Shown here: positions 40,101 through 52,861 of the stretch, in pieces
How the letters are laid out: each line of letters begins with the position of its first letter
How positions within the stretch are numbered: position 1 is the stretch's first letter
Origin: Glandiceps talaboti
Lineage: Eukaryota; Hemichordata; Enteropneusta; Spengelidae
Length of the DNA stretch: 64,000 nt
NCBI RefSeq assembly: GCF_964340395.1
Contig: NC_135552.1
Span: 16,528,194 to 16,592,193 of the forward strand
Direction of reading: 5' to 3'
Program-made: the position numbers and the translations under genes
Notes under the pieces: generated by a model
The model's database searches: none
What the model was told of the DNA's origin: nothing
What the model saw: the letters and a program-made list of their open reading frames with translations, nothing else

Positions 40101-40224
40101 TGCCGAACTACATGAGGATTTTATGGAAGATGTATACCAAATATTCCTATCTCAGGCACCTCGGGATGAACAAAATAGGCCATATTTGTACTATCCATTA
40201 TGTTTTTTGAAACTCGTGAAATAA
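37182..40224 (+). CDS. JHAMT-like SAM-dependent methyltransferase, gene B
   Basis: Probable small-molecule carboxyl methyltransferase, cytosolic, with no signal or membrane segment. Exons: 37182-37374, 38037-38353, 39258-39396, 40061-40224; all GT-AG and in phase; 813 bases, 270 aa. The start MNKSNKVDWELYSKNRE is three residues longer than gene A. Motif I LDVGCGTGELT is at residues 41-51, VDVAPNAIKFAM at about 67-78, then SVCVLHWIDDKEKAF and LKPGGGFACLF. Exon 3 begins DYKDSYTPFQGTMVELNEL, and the C-terminus is GFIQPLLGHLDVIPAELHED. Intron 1 shares words with intron 1 of gene C (AAGTTTGGCTACC, AACTCCAACAGACT), so B and C are the youngest pair. No inactivating change is seen. Confidence 0.9.
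37522..37553. repeat. CTGT tetranucleotide microsatellite
   Basis: About eight CTGT units in intron 1 of gene B; gene C has its own tract near 44760. Confidence 0.9.
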
Positions 40225-42416
40225 CTCGTATCAGACAGATTCAGTCATATTTAGACCAGATTTAAACTGAATGGCTTCCGTAAGGACAAAGTTTTGAGAT
40301 TGTCGCTCCTACAGACAATTTATTGTTGGAATACAACAGAACATATGCAATAAGTTATTTTTTCTCATTGATTGCTATTTGCCCATTGCTATTAGTGATC
40401 TCTTGGTCAACGACAACATGTAACGTGAAGTTATTATAGAACGTTGTGGCATAGCACTCATCGTAGAAAGAGATTTAAAGGCCAAAAAAAAATTGTTTCT
40501 GGTCAGCGCCCATCACTTAAGTACCCTCTTTCCTCGTTATTTTTTTTGCTTGAGTTCCGTAAGCCAATTCAGTCTGCAGACAAAAGGGAAAACACAAAAG
40601 TAACTCTCCCTACATTAATTGCCACTTCAATGAAAACAACTGCAGAACTAATCATGAACTAGCCCATGACCTGCCCAACATACACACTTGCTGTAAAGTA
40701 ATAAATATAAAGAACAGTAATGCAATGATAAGTAGATTGATTAACATTTGTTGAGAATGTAAAAAAAAAAATAATCGCATCGTCGCACCACTTTAGACAA
40801 CATTTCCTGACGAGAAACTATGTTTTCCTTTTTACATACGTACATACATACATACATACATACATACATACATACATACATAAATACATACATTCATAAC
40901 CTATATTTTTGGCACAATAAGAAAACGACCAATATTTTTGGCATAATGACAACGCTTCGTGTTGTAATATTACATGGAAAGTAATCTATTCGTTCTCGAT
41001 CGATTAAATAAAATGGCATCCATCACAATGCTGTACGTACATGTACCATTGTACGTATGTGTGTGACCTTGAAAATGGCAATTGATTTGATTTGTAACGT
41101 TCAAACATTGAAGTCGTTCATCTTACATGTAGTTGCAAGTACTATAAATAATATGTACGACCAAATGCTCGAAATATGAGGGACTCAGTGTTTGAGTGCA
41201 GACTTGTTCGATATCTTCACTTGCACAACGACTGTTGAGGACATCCTTTAATGTTCATGACGATCTTGTGTACAATGTGCCGAAAATATGCAAATATCTT
41301 ATTAAAAACTATAAGCTACAATAGTAATATTTTCAGGACAAGTGCGCTTTGGTATTGCAAATGTGTGTACAAAGTTATAATGAATATGAAGCGTGCATTC
41401 TTGAGATATAGCCTAATTGCCGAAAATCATTAATTACGTAAATTGCTCATTAATATTCACGGGATTTTTACCAAAACCTAATCAAGTCTTGACATTACCC
41501 TACGGAATACGTCTTCAAATTTTCATTTGAATTGAGCAAGCCGTTATGGAGAAAACGATGACACAGACAGGCAGACACACGGACACACAGACACACAGAC
41601 TTCCACCCATAAATATATTTCTTTCTTACGGAAGAAAACAAAGTGATTAAATTGATATTAGTACATTGAGTTCTGTTACAAGGAACAAATCATTAACTGA
41701 TAAAGTAGTATGAGGAATAACCTGCTGAAAGAAATAAACAGCTGAGGCCTCACAGGAGGGCAAAGTCTACAATATCACGGTCAGTCAGTGAAAGCATACC
41801 AGATACTGGGATGATATGGTGACTGGGTGAGCTGAAAATCTCTAACAGTTTTCATCGCACAGATATTTATAACTGGTAAATACTGATATTAAACATATGT
41901 TGAAAACAAAGAATATGGTAATATATAGCTAACTTTTCATTGCACAGATACTAGTACATGGCGTTCTGTTACATGAAATGAATATATAAGTATACTGTAA
42001 TTTTTCATAATTTTAAATGGTATGCATGCAACTATACTTTGAGAATGTTAGTATTCAGAATTAGAATTTCAATTGTGATCAGGAGAGGGTATAGTTATCA
42101 TCTTGACATGTTAAAATTATACCAGATATCACTCTTTTAGTTTTAGTCCTTGAATTTCAAAAAATTATAGGAGCCCAAGGGGACCCCCCCCCCCTCCTGT
42201 ACCTACCCTCACAATGCTCGATTTTAGTCCTTGAATTTCAAAAATCTCCAGGGACGGATCCCTTGGCACCCTCAAACTTAGATTCATCTAATTTCCAATT
42301 TTACTAGCTACTTTGGGAATAAGCTGCATTCATTGTTACCTCTTCCTTGTGAATATAAGCTACATCCATCATGTTATGATGAGGAAATTCAATTTCAAAA
42401 TAAAAAAGTTTGCTTT

Positions 42417-42483
42417 TGCATGTATGTATGTATGTATGTATGTATGTATGTATGTATGTATGTATGTATGTATGTATGTATGT
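42417..42483. repeat. TATG tetranucleotide microsatellite
   Basis: About sixteen perfect TATG units just upstream of the SINE. Confidence 0.95.
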
Positions 42484-42521
42484 TCCAACGAAGGTTTCAT
42501 ACACATAGTATTAAGAATGTG

Positions 42522-42821
42522 TAGTCATGATGAGGGAATGGTTAGAGTGGCCGGTTTGGAATCTGCAGGTTGCAGGTTCGAGCTCCATTGATGTCATTTG
42601 TTTCTGAGTGGCTAAAGTCATTGGGCAAGAGTTGAACCATGACTGTGCCTCAGTCAACGCAGCTGCAGTGGACTGTATGCTCCCCAGGGAGTTGAGGAAG
42701 TACTAGTATATAACTGGCTGTTGCGCCGCTATAGGTCCGAGCCAGTGGTAATCATTGTAAAGTGTTCATTCAGACTGGTTGGGAAGTGCTACATAAACAC
42801 CAACATCATAAAAAAAGAAAA
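42522..42821 (+). mobile_element. tRNA-derived SINE
   Basis: A polymerase III type 2 promoter is readable: A-box TGGTTAGAGTGG (42539-42550) and B-box GGTTCGAGCTCC (42575-42586), at tRNA-like spacing. The head is not a full tRNA. A body of about 200 bases follows, with CAGTCAACGCAGCTGCAGTG and a LINE-like 3' end, GGGAAGTGCTACATAAACAC, then an A-rich tail. That end resembles the L2-type 3' end and may be recognised by a partner LINE. Confidence 0.8.
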
Positions 42822-43351
42822 AGCATAAGAATAATGGCATGGTCTGATTATACTAGTACGTAATATTGGTATTCTTAGGTAGATTCAAGTTTTATGATAC
42901 CTCTCTTTCATAATCAGTGCTACGTTTATAATGCGTTGGGAAGTGGGGCCTTGAAAATTCTGTAACAAGTTTAAAGGAGTGAGTCTCAATTGTTCTGCTA
43001 TTCATTATGGAGAGATTGATATTTGTTATGTACTTTATGTTTCTGACACTGTATTGTACGGACACTACACGTTACAGACACTACACGTTACAGACACAAC
43101 AAATCACCACATCCCATCATAGTCTAGATCGCACATACTAGAGTATCGTAAATTACAGGTATATATATATATATACCTTCTAGTAGACATAATAGGTAAG
43201 GATCACCTACGGTTCTCTAATACACCAAGGAGACTTTGCTATAATTATCTGCAATAGTAGTGCTATTATATATCAACGTTACGGACACTAATCTTTTTGT
43301 GTGACATGCGAAGCTGATTTTGAAGGACACCCTAGATGTTTGTCTATACAT

Positions 43352-43940
43352 TTCCTAGCTTCAAAACTTTTGTTCCATTATAAAAATCAACAAATACTTT
43401 GGCCGTAATCTCTTGCAAAACGTAGTCTATGTTATCATAATCATATCATGTGGTTTGTGTAAACACAAACCAATAACGACAAGCCTACCAATGACAAATC
43501 TGACAGGTAAACAAAGGACTTGTGCTCAAATCCCATTGGATGTCAATTATGGAAGTATATAACAATATCATGCTGGGTTCATTATAGAGCTATATATATT
43601 GCCGCTAAAAAATGATTAAATGTAGATAATTAAATCCCATACAATTTGAGTACACACATGTATAACGTTCAAAAAGAGCCCTTTTGGACCTATTTTGTGT
43701 TGGCTGAACAGGTGTTGTCGTGTACAGATGAGGGAGAAACTTCAATGTCTAGTTCTATAACGTAGTGGGAGCCAGATATAGTTCTTTTTAACTGTGCTTA
43801 CTCTTGTTGAAATCTAGTTTTAACAATGCAACTGAAAATAGAACATTCATTGTATAGTAGCCTTCAAAGTCAAGAAAGTCACCCGGTCTGTTTGGTACCG
43901 TTGGGTTATTCACTCATCGATCATTGTACGTGTATTTGCA
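43352..43940 (+). repeat. Segment duplicated upstream of genes B and C (copy C)
   Basis: It matches 35341-35770 (see that entry) with small insertions, for example around 43560-43680. It ends about 80 bases before gene C exon 1 and so probably includes the gene C promoter region. The words TTTGTGTAAACACAAA and TGAACAGGTGTTGTCGTGTA are conserved in both copies. Confidence 0.8.
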
Positions 43941-44018
43941 TATCAATTGAAGTTTACTGTAGTTTACTGCACAAGAGTTTCGCCTAAATAGTGACTGTTA
44001 CAGTCGTTTACTATCCAG

Positions 44019-44757
44019 ATGAATAAATCGAACAACGTCGACTGGGCATTCTATTCAAAGAATAGAGAAGTACAGCACAGTAAAGGACTTAAACTGTTGT
44101 CATTTTGGGACAATGACTGGAAAGACGGTGATATTATTTTAGATGTCGGGTGTGGTACTGGAGAACTGACATATCAGATAGCAGCACGAAAGAATGTTTC
44201 AGCCGTTGTTGGTCAGTAATCTAATATAAACAATTATAAGTTTGGCTACCTTTCTGTATTAGCTAGAAAATCAGTGAAGTTCTTTCCTTAAGCTAAGGAT
44301 AAATTAACAACTCCAACAGACTTATAAGATATTATTGAAAAAGGCGCTTGTCTGTCAGGTCATGGACACGCGTTCAGCTGAATTATAAATTAGGGCATGT
44401 ACCAAATGACCCCATTGACATTGAGTGTACCACTTAAAGTAGAGTACTAGCATTCATATCAAGTGTAAAAGTATACATTATACTGTTTAAATTAGTTTAT
44501 TTACAAACCTAGCAAGAGGCCTTTCTAATGTGATCAATTTATAGTATACCTTCACACTTGATATGGATGCTATAAACGATCGTGGTACATAGAAAAACCC
44601 GCTTTACTTTGGTGTTATGGGTTATACCTTGTGAACCGACGTGAACAATCATGTACGTAACAATGGGATGACTTACACTCCATTTTTACCTCCCGTAAGA
44701 GAAGGTTATGTTATGCTTTTCTGTGTATGTATGTGTGTCTGTGTCTGTCTGTGGCTG

Positions 44758-44796
<39 letters not shown>

Positions 44797-46391
44797 AGAC
44801 ACAATATAAAAAATTACTGCATCGATTCTACTGAAACTTGCTATACATCTTCCAGTGCTAATCACAAGAAGATTTTGGTAAACATCCAATTAACATTAAT
44901 AAGTCATTTACATAATTGATGATTTTCGGTAATTAGGCTTTAAATTTCGTTTAACTTGGTATCAACCATAACAAATCACACGTGGTTGATGTAATTTTCA
45001 TTGTGATGTTTAAATGTTCAAATGCTGGAATGCAATACAAGTCTCTGTACTTCCAACATGCTGAGCCAAGTGTTATTCAATCCAATTCATTTGTTACTTT
45101 CCCTGTTTATAATGGGTTCCATTCGTTCGTCCACGGTCTGATGTCTGAATTTATATCAGTTATCTTTTTTGATGAGGCTGTAACTAACCAATACCTTTAA
45201 ATCTTTATGCTTAATTAACAATTTACTCTATACCTTTAAAGTTTTGCATATATAGACTTGAAGTATTTATGTAAACAAGGAACATACTTTCTGCGAATTA
45301 CAGGACCATATTTTAGACACCAATTAACGACTGTTTGCTATGTTCCCGAACTTAGAAGACTTCTCTTTTTCCATTTTGTATTTACAACATAAATCTGTAA
45401 ACGTCCACAACTAGAGGTTTTATTGTTGTACACATTTTCCCCAACACATGTTATCATCTACAGGAGTTGACGTCGCCCCAAATGCCATCAAGTTTGCGAT
45501 GGAGAACAGCTTCATTACAAACAAAACTCGGTATCTACTGACTGATGTTAATGATATTCAAAACAAGTATCCAGAGTTTGAAAACTTCTTCACTAAAGCT
45601 GTGTCCGTTTGTGTACTTCACTGGATTGAAGACAAGGAGACGGCATTTCGGAACATATATCGTAGTTTGAAACCTGGTGGTGGATTTGTATGTTTATTTT
45701 GTGTGAGCCACAAACGAGCTCTCTTAGAAGTATTCTCTCATATATTATTAGAGCATCCAAAGTGGAAAACGTATCTACAGGTAAGAGTGTTACAAACCTT
45801 TTTGTCCGAATCTTAACCAGGATATCCTGATTCAATTAAACGTTAATGACCTAAAATATGACATTTTCTAACCAGAGATCAACAGCATATACCGAGTTAC
45901 AGATACAGATATTTGTAATTCACACAAGTTTTTTTCTTTCTTCTCAAGGACTACAAAGACACATATTATCCTTTTCGGGGAACTCTAGCAAAGTTGACTG
46001 AACTTATCACACGAAGTGGATTCAGTGTACAGGAAATGTATGTGAAGGATGCGTATACCAAATTTGAAACCAAAGAAAATTGTAAAGGTGAAAATATGAC
46101 AAAATAAGACAGAAGTATTACATAATAATAACAGCCATGTCATTTTGGATTATGAAGGGCTTATTGCATTGCCATGCAATAGCAGACCCTGCAACCAGTC
46201 CACTGTATGCCTACCTATCCCTGTTGTTATAACTGACTGTTGCCAAGGGCGTGGTCATGGTTGCTAGGGCCAATTACATAAATATGACACACTCACAATT
46301 CGCAGACTAACAGTAACACTTTCAGAATCAACCAAATTTCATCCCCAGTAGTTTGAGGTACCGTACCAAAATCACTTGCATCATCTACAAA

Positions 46392-46423
<32 letters not shown>

Positions 46424-47486
46424 GCATTTTACCTTGAACCAACCTGTAGTTAAATGTTAAAGTTGGGTAGACAATGTTTCCAAGCAACCTCAAGGAGAGA
46501 TTAATTCCAGTGCCATTCACACACTCTTGTTACATTATGTTAAGTACCATATACAAATTTTAAGGGTTTAATGACATCAATAAGATAATAATTACTATAC
46601 ACTCCTATGTCTAAATATTCCTACAGGCATTTCACCAAAACCATCATGGGTTTTTTAGCCCTAATTTGCATATTGCTAATGTGATCATCATGTAATTAAT
46701 ATCACTTGATCTGTACATCCCCAGAAACATCTCTGTGCAATTCCACTGAGCCAAATCAGCTAAGAACTGGAATTACAGACAAAAACACATTTTAATTCTA
46801 ATTTGCATATTACGTATGGGATCATCGTGTTATGAATAATTCTTAAACTAAACACCCCAATAACATTCCCACCAAATTTCGGGTCAATCTGACCCATAGT
46901 TTGGCTGTTTAAGTTTTTTAACCAAAAATCACAATTGTTGACCCAAATCACGTACCTGTGAAGCGATCATTTTCATTTGAACAATTTCCCAACTAGTAAT
47001 TACCACATCAAATATCAAGGCAATAGGTCTGGCGGTTTTTGAGTTTAAGTCACACACACATACACACACTGTGCATGCCTATAGCGCTACTGAACCTTAT
47101 CAGTTCAGTTGTGCTAAAAATAGCAAGAAAATTTGGTGTGATAATTCACATGCAAGTGTATGAAAGCCTAATACAAAGCAATTACTCACACAAAAATACA
47201 ACGTTTGTCCATATGTAATTACATAGCACTGCTTTTGTTTGCTGTTGTAGTCAAAAGAATAGCTGAGAGAGTTCGTTTTGTCCAGATTTCTGCAATATTA
47301 GTACCATTTCTATCTCCTCCAGGTTTCATACAACCACTACTAGGAAACTATGATGTCATTCCTGCTGAACTACGTGCAGATTTTATGGAAGATATATACA
47401 AAATATTCCTATCAAATGCATCAAGAGATAAGGAAAATATACCATATTGGTATAGTCCACACTGTTATATGAAACTTCTGAAATAA
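44019..47486 (+). CDS. JHAMT-like SAM-dependent methyltransferase, gene C
   Basis: Same family and inferred role as genes A and B. Exons: 44019-44211, 45464-45780, 45949-46087, 47323-47486; in phase; 813 bases, 270 aa. Start MNKSNNVDWAFYSKNRE; motif I LDVGCGTGELT at residues 41-51; SVCVLHWIEDKETAF and LKPGGGFVCLF; exon 3 DYKDTYYPFRGTLAKLTEL; C-terminal GFIQPLLGNYDVIPAELRAD. The exon 1 donor is GTCAGT, with C at +3 where genes A and B have A, which may be used less efficiently. Intron 1 contains a MITE related to the one in RBM33 and a CTGT tract. Intron 2 is only 168 bases. In exon 2, a 124-base block matches gene A almost perfectly. Confidence 0.9.
44425..44630. mobile_element. Second copy of the RBM33-intron MITE
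   Basis: It shares CATTCATATCAAGTGTAAAA, GGCCTTTCTAA, CACTTGATATGGATGCTATA and CTTTGGTGTTATGGGTT with the element at 8065-8400. This copy lacks the long palindromic right extension, so the RBM33 copy gained it or this one lost it. Confidence 0.8.
44745..44795. repeat. CTGT microsatellite
   Basis: About nine CTGT units with interruptions, in intron 1 of gene C. Confidence 0.9.
46140..47160. repeat. Dispersed repeat tract in intron 3 of gene C
   Basis: ACCAAATTTC-type words, GACA runs (46387-46430), TAATTTGCATATT repeated near 46665 and 46798, and GCCTATAGCGCTACTGAAC near 47070 are in a style seen in dispersed invertebrate repeats with GACA/CACA tails. Borders and class are unclear. Confidence 0.4.
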
Positions 47487-48647
47487 CTCGTATTAGACAC
47501 ATTGTTTCTGTAATTACTAGATATTATTCACCAATATTTTTCTTTGTTCAGCCAAGGAAAATGTGAGTGTCAGCGACTGTAGTGACAACCCTTAAGGTCA
47601 TGAGTATTTTCCAGCTCAATGAAGAAAAATATTGGGAAATAATATTATACTGTCGCCTGTAATTCTTAATAAATCAGGGAAAGTAATGACAATTTGGAGT
47701 GTTTTGACTCATATTTTGAAAACAGCAAAACCAATGATGTAGACATGCATTGTCATGATGTAGAACGACCAGAGTATATATTCCATATTTTTTTGTAGAA
47801 CCTGGCTCATGCATGGTGGTATAAGGGTATATGTCATCATTAAACATTCCTATTCTGTACACTTACAGGAATTTTGAATATGTCTAGGCTAGTGTTTCAC
47901 TTGGTGCCATTTCACATCAAATATCCACTACATTTTTAAACTGTGTAATACAATCTTCACTATATATTTTTTACACTTTGAAGAGATAACTTAGGAGTCA
48001 ATCATTTACAATGCTTGTATTTCAGGAAACAAATACATTATACCAGTTAAAGAATATCTGCAGGAGAGTGACAAATTGCCTGAATTACTAATTTATACAC
48101 ATACAACAAAATGTAGTTTCTGTAAATTTAATTATTGACTTAAATTGTCCTATAGGAAAACAAATTACATATCAAATTAGTTGTAAATTTCCTAGAAAAA
48201 AGTTTATATACATTATTAAAAGAACAATTGTCACAAATCTTTTATGGCAAACATATTGTGTTCCTTCATTCAAGTACCAGATTACTAAATATAAGAAAAA
48301 ATGAAACATTTGTCAAAAACCTTGTTATGTATTATGGCCTTCCATTAAAAATTAATCATTTTATTAAAAGATAGGAATCTGTTTACAGAAATCATCACTA
48401 CATATATTCAATCTTATTAAAATCTGATGTAGTGAATACGACTTTTGTTGTACTGTAAGTGAGTGCCTCCATTCTACATCTGACCCAATACCATAGGAAT
48501 TCACATTCAAATCCTGCGTATGTGTAGCCAATGAAAATCAGCCTTACAGTTTACACTCCTGTCAGGATTGATGTTGAAAACAAACAGACCCACCATAAAA
48601 ATAGCAGTAACATCATTGGAGAATATATTGTTAATGGTTCGAAGAAT

Positions 48648-48733
48648 CACTAGGACAGAACAATCTAATTACTCTGGAACGGTAAACTGTTGTTTACCGC
48701 TTTTTAAAGTAACTCTATTGTACTGTCCTAGTG
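48648..48733. mobile_element. Small foldback element
   Basis: CACTAGGACAG at the left pairs with CTGTCCTAGTG at the right, with ACAAT/ATTGT inside and a central GGTAAAC ... GTTTACC stem. The length of 86 bases suggests a tiny MITE. Confidence 0.6.
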
Positions 48734-49659
48734 ACATCATTGTCTGCACTCTTCACTCGAGCTCTATTCAAACTGAAATTCTGAGGCACTGTACCCATAA
48801 GTTTTCAGCATAAGACATGCCCTCATTGGTAGAATGCGTTGGAACAGATTTGGAAGGAGGCGCTCACTCTCTGCACAACAAAATCGAAAACAAACAACAA
48901 TAAATGGCGAAATCGAGGTAAATAAAGAAATCAAGCTGTATCCACTATATCAGATTTGAATCAGATTGTGTAAATATTGTAATTTCCTAGATATCATACA
49001 TTCTAAAAACCATCATTTACAAAAATATGAATATGACGCAAGAAAATCTACAATACTAAATGTAGGAATTAATAAGTCTATTATGAAATGTATAGTATGC
49101 TTATTAAAACAAAGCAGTTACATATTTGGATATGGTTGATACATATTTTTCTGGCGTCCATTTTTCAATTTAAACAATTTCACAGGTAAATCATTGCATA
49201 GAGATTCCATAAAAAATCTTATTTACTATCTTTTTCAAGAAAACATTTAAGGATATTTCATTACCAATCTGCACGCAAAACTTTACAACATTTTCACAAT
49301 CCCCTTTCACTGAACAACTACTTTCTTGAATTTACCAACAAACAACACATTATTTACATCTTAATTACAGCCTTATATACCAAAATTACCTTCAATTTGA
49401 CTTCTGAAAACACAACAGGTTTAGCGTAACCTGGACTATGACAGTGATTTCAATTCACCCTTTCAATGATTTGTTTTGACTAGCATTCACTTGTATGTAC
49501 AATTTATAATTTGTTTAACAAATTGTTTAAAAGAGCTTGTCAAGACACTCCTACACATTGTAAGTGAAAATGGAATGTTGGACTTTACACATAACAATCT
49601 TGCACTCCAGACAGAGTTGATATAATATTATTAATTATAGTACTCACTAACTGTGCCAT

Positions 49660-50110
49660 TTAAAAAGTGATAAACACAATACAATACCATATTGTGCCAT
49701 TCAAAAGGTCTTTAAATATTCCGCATTTATAAACATAAGTCAATATTATATTGTGCCATTCAAAAGGTCTTTGAACATTCTGCAAAGATAAAAACAATAC
49801 AATACCATATTGTGCCATTCAAAAGATCTTTAAATATTCCGTATTTATAAACATAAGTCAATATTATATTGTGCCATTCCAAAGGTCTTTGAATACTCTG
49901 CAAAGATAAACACAATACAATACCATATTGTGCCATTCAAAAGATCTTTAAATATTCCGCATTTATAAACATATATCAATATTATATTGTGCCAATCAAA
50001 AGGTCTTTGAATATTCTATACTGATAAACACAATACAATAATATTGTACATTCCAAAGGCCTTTGAATATTGTGTACTGATAACCACTATACAATAATGT
50101 GCTGTTCAAA
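49660..50110. repeat. 59-base minisatellite with two-unit periodicity
   Basis: The word TATTGTGCCATTCAAAAG(G/A)TCTTT recurs about every 59 bases, seven or eight times. Units alternate between TAAATATTCCGCATTTATAA and GAATATTCTGCAAAGATAAA types, giving a higher-order period of about 118. It starts about 200 bases past the stop of ZNF gene 2 and may be transcribed in its 3' UTR. Confidence 0.9.
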
Positions 50111-50314
50111 ATGAATATTCTGCATTTGTAAAGTCACTATTATTATACTGAGTTGAAATAAAAGAACGTTAGTCATTATTATGGAATTCAATGAAACTCA
50201 TAAGGGTTTTTGCTTGTAGATATATACCCAGAAGGTGAAATTTGCATACATGCAGAGAAATAATGACAGAGTATAAACAAGTGAGGGCATTATTTGTACT
50301 ATATGTGCAAATTT

Positions 50315-52827
50315 TCATTTAGACGCCCTTTTTTTGGAGTGGATCTTCATATGTTGGCTCAGATGTCCTTTTAGGTTGAATCCTTTACCACATACATCAC
50401 AAATACATGATTTTAAATTTGCATGAATTTTCATGTGATTGCTGAGGATACCACTAGCACAGAAACCTTTACCACATTCTTTACATACATATGGCCGTTC
50501 CTCCAAGTGGATCCTCATATGGATTCTCACATAGCTTTTACGGTTAAAACCTTTTCCACACACCTTACATACAAATGGTCTTACAGTAGAATGCGTTCTC
50601 ATGTGACATTTCAGATAAATTTCTTGATAAAACCCTCTGCCACATTTTGCACATACATATGGTTTTTCATTTGTATGGACTCTTGTGTGTGCTACCATCA
50701 AATTTTTTCGATAAAAACCTTTGCCACATTCTTTACAAGCAAATGGTCTTTCATTAGTATGGACCCACATGTGTGTTTTGAGACCACTATTTGTATGGAA
50801 ACCTTTACGACACTGCCCACATCCATGTTTGAAATTTGCATTATCTGTATGGCTCCTCTTGTGATAGTTCAAGCTACTGCGATTAGTATAACATTTACCA
50901 CACTCTGTACACACAAATGGTTTTTCCTTTGTGTGGCTCCTCGAATGAGCCTGCAAAGCACCTGTCTGGCGGAAACCTTTACCACACTCTTTACATACAA
51001 ATGGTCTTGCATCTGTGTGGGTTCTCATGTGATTCGTAAGAGTGCCACTTTGATGGAAACGTTTACCACACTCTTTACAGGCAAAAGGTCTTTCGTTTGT
51101 ATGGGACCTTATGTGTGTTGTGAGACTGCTGCTTTGATAAAATCCTTTACCACACTGCAGGCATACAAAAGGTCTTTCATTTGTGTGTTTCCTTAAATGT
51201 ATTCTCAAATGTTCTCTTTGATGAAATGTCTTCTCACATTCAGTACAAGCAAATGGTTTAATACTACTGTGGCGCCTCATGTGAGAGTTCAAAGTACTTT
51301 TATACCCGAAGGACTTACCACACTCTTTACATACAAATGGTTTTTCTTTGGTATGTGTCCTCATGTGTGGTTTTAGGTGACCACTTTGATAAAAACGTTG
51401 ATCACACACTTTACACGCATACGGTCTTTCTTTTGAGTGGATCCTCTGGTGACTAATCAGATGACTACTTTGATGAAACCCTTTCCCACACTGTTCACAC
51501 AAAAACAGTTTGTACTTAGTGTGCTGAGTGGATAGTTCAGCAGTGTCATTTGGAGAGCACTGATCAATGATGTCATCACTTCTAGTGCACGGAAATTCAT
51601 GATGATTGGTTGTTGTATTTCTGGCCACAGTTAACAATGAAGTGGTAGTAGTAGAGTCACTGTATTCACTTGTTATTTCACTTTGATGCTGTGGACAGTT
51701 TGCGTCTCTGATATTTTCTTCCATGAAGTCTTCATTAGTTTCTGTCACTTCTTTCAAAGTGTCACTGATATCTTCTTCCATGAGGTCTTCATTAGTTTCT
51801 GTCACTTCTTTCAAAGTGTCACTGATATTTTCTTCCATGAGGTCTTCACTAGTTTCTGTCACTTCTTTCAAAGTTACAAGTCCATGTTGACACAGACAAT
51901 CAAGTATCATTGATATATCTATATTTGAAAAAAACCCACAACTCATGTAAGATTATGTTACCCATTTTAAGTAAAGTGTGTATTTTGCTAATTTCAAAAC
52001 TAAACAACACAACGCTTGGTTCATGTTGGACTATATCTCCAAGGAGGGTAGGGTTGGGTGGGGGTGGAATATTTGCTTCCAAATCAAGAGGGAAAGGACA
52101 TAATTTTACAATGATTTTGATATTTGAATTCTACTGTATACCAAGATAACATCAGAAAACATGTGCTTATATCATATTGCATTGACTACATTCTATTTAC
52201 AATATGCTTTGGGTAGATCAACTCATAAACCAAAATGACAAAATGATAGTCTGGTCATTTTGCAGCCCATCCCTTGTCCTTCCATACTTAACACATGTCA
52301 TGGGAAATATAGACTGTAAGATACATCATGTTGTTCAGTCCTATCAGTCTTCTTAACCTGGCTGATAGCATGGCATGAATGTCTGTATCTCATAGAGTAA
52401 GGGAAATAGCAGTATACAAACTGTAAGTTTAACTGACAGATTATTTTAGTCCTGCAATACTTATCAAATTCAGAGATTTTGACTTACAAAAGCAACCATT
52501 CAACTTAATGCAAACAACAAACTATACTTTAATGTTTCAGTCTTTGAAACCCCCCCCCCCCCCACTCCCAATCCCGTCTGACATCCCAGCAGACAGAAGA
52601 CAGAATGCCTTATGGCGAGAAGATATTTTACTCACCATCATCACACAATGTATTACTTTCATATCGACTGAAGAATACTTGAGTTGCTCTCTCTAGGAAA
52701 ACTTCACATTGTCTGCTTATATTTACTTGATTCATTTCCATTGTGTAATCTGTAATCATTAATCAATAGAAACAATAAATCAATGTGATCGTACTCATTC
52801 ATGGCACTTAATATCAATCATTCAATT

Positions 52828-52861
<34 letters not shown>

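Larger units (their letters stand above)
40225..44018. other. Interval between methyltransferase genes B and C
   Basis: It contains TACA (40845-40880) and TATG (42417-42483) microsatellites, a GACA-rich repeat tail (about 41560-41605), a SINE (42522-42821) and the duplicated promoter-like segment (43352-43940). An AATAAA near 40701 may polyadenylate gene B. The open frames present are short or derived from repeats. Confidence 0.55.
47487..50314. other. Intergenic region between gene C and ZNF gene 2, tail to tail
   Basis: AATAAA at 47668-47673 is a good candidate polyadenylation signal for gene C. A foldback of 86 bases lies at 48648-48733, and a 59-base-period minisatellite at about 49660-50110 adjoins the 3' end of ZNF gene 2. 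The rest is AT-rich and shows no coding sequence. Confidence 0.55.

Noticed and set aside
42539-42586. Functional tRNA gene
   Set aside because: A and B boxes are present, but the acceptor and anticodon stems do not fold and a SINE body follows.
50423-51913. Long plus-strand frames opposite ZNF gene 2
   Set aside because: They are shadows of the repetitive zinc finger codons and of the 57-base repeat.
51919-51946. ATG at 51946 as the start of ZNF gene 2
   Set aside because: It lies in a polypyrimidine tract just before a good acceptor, and two upstream exons join in phase; kept only as an alternative.
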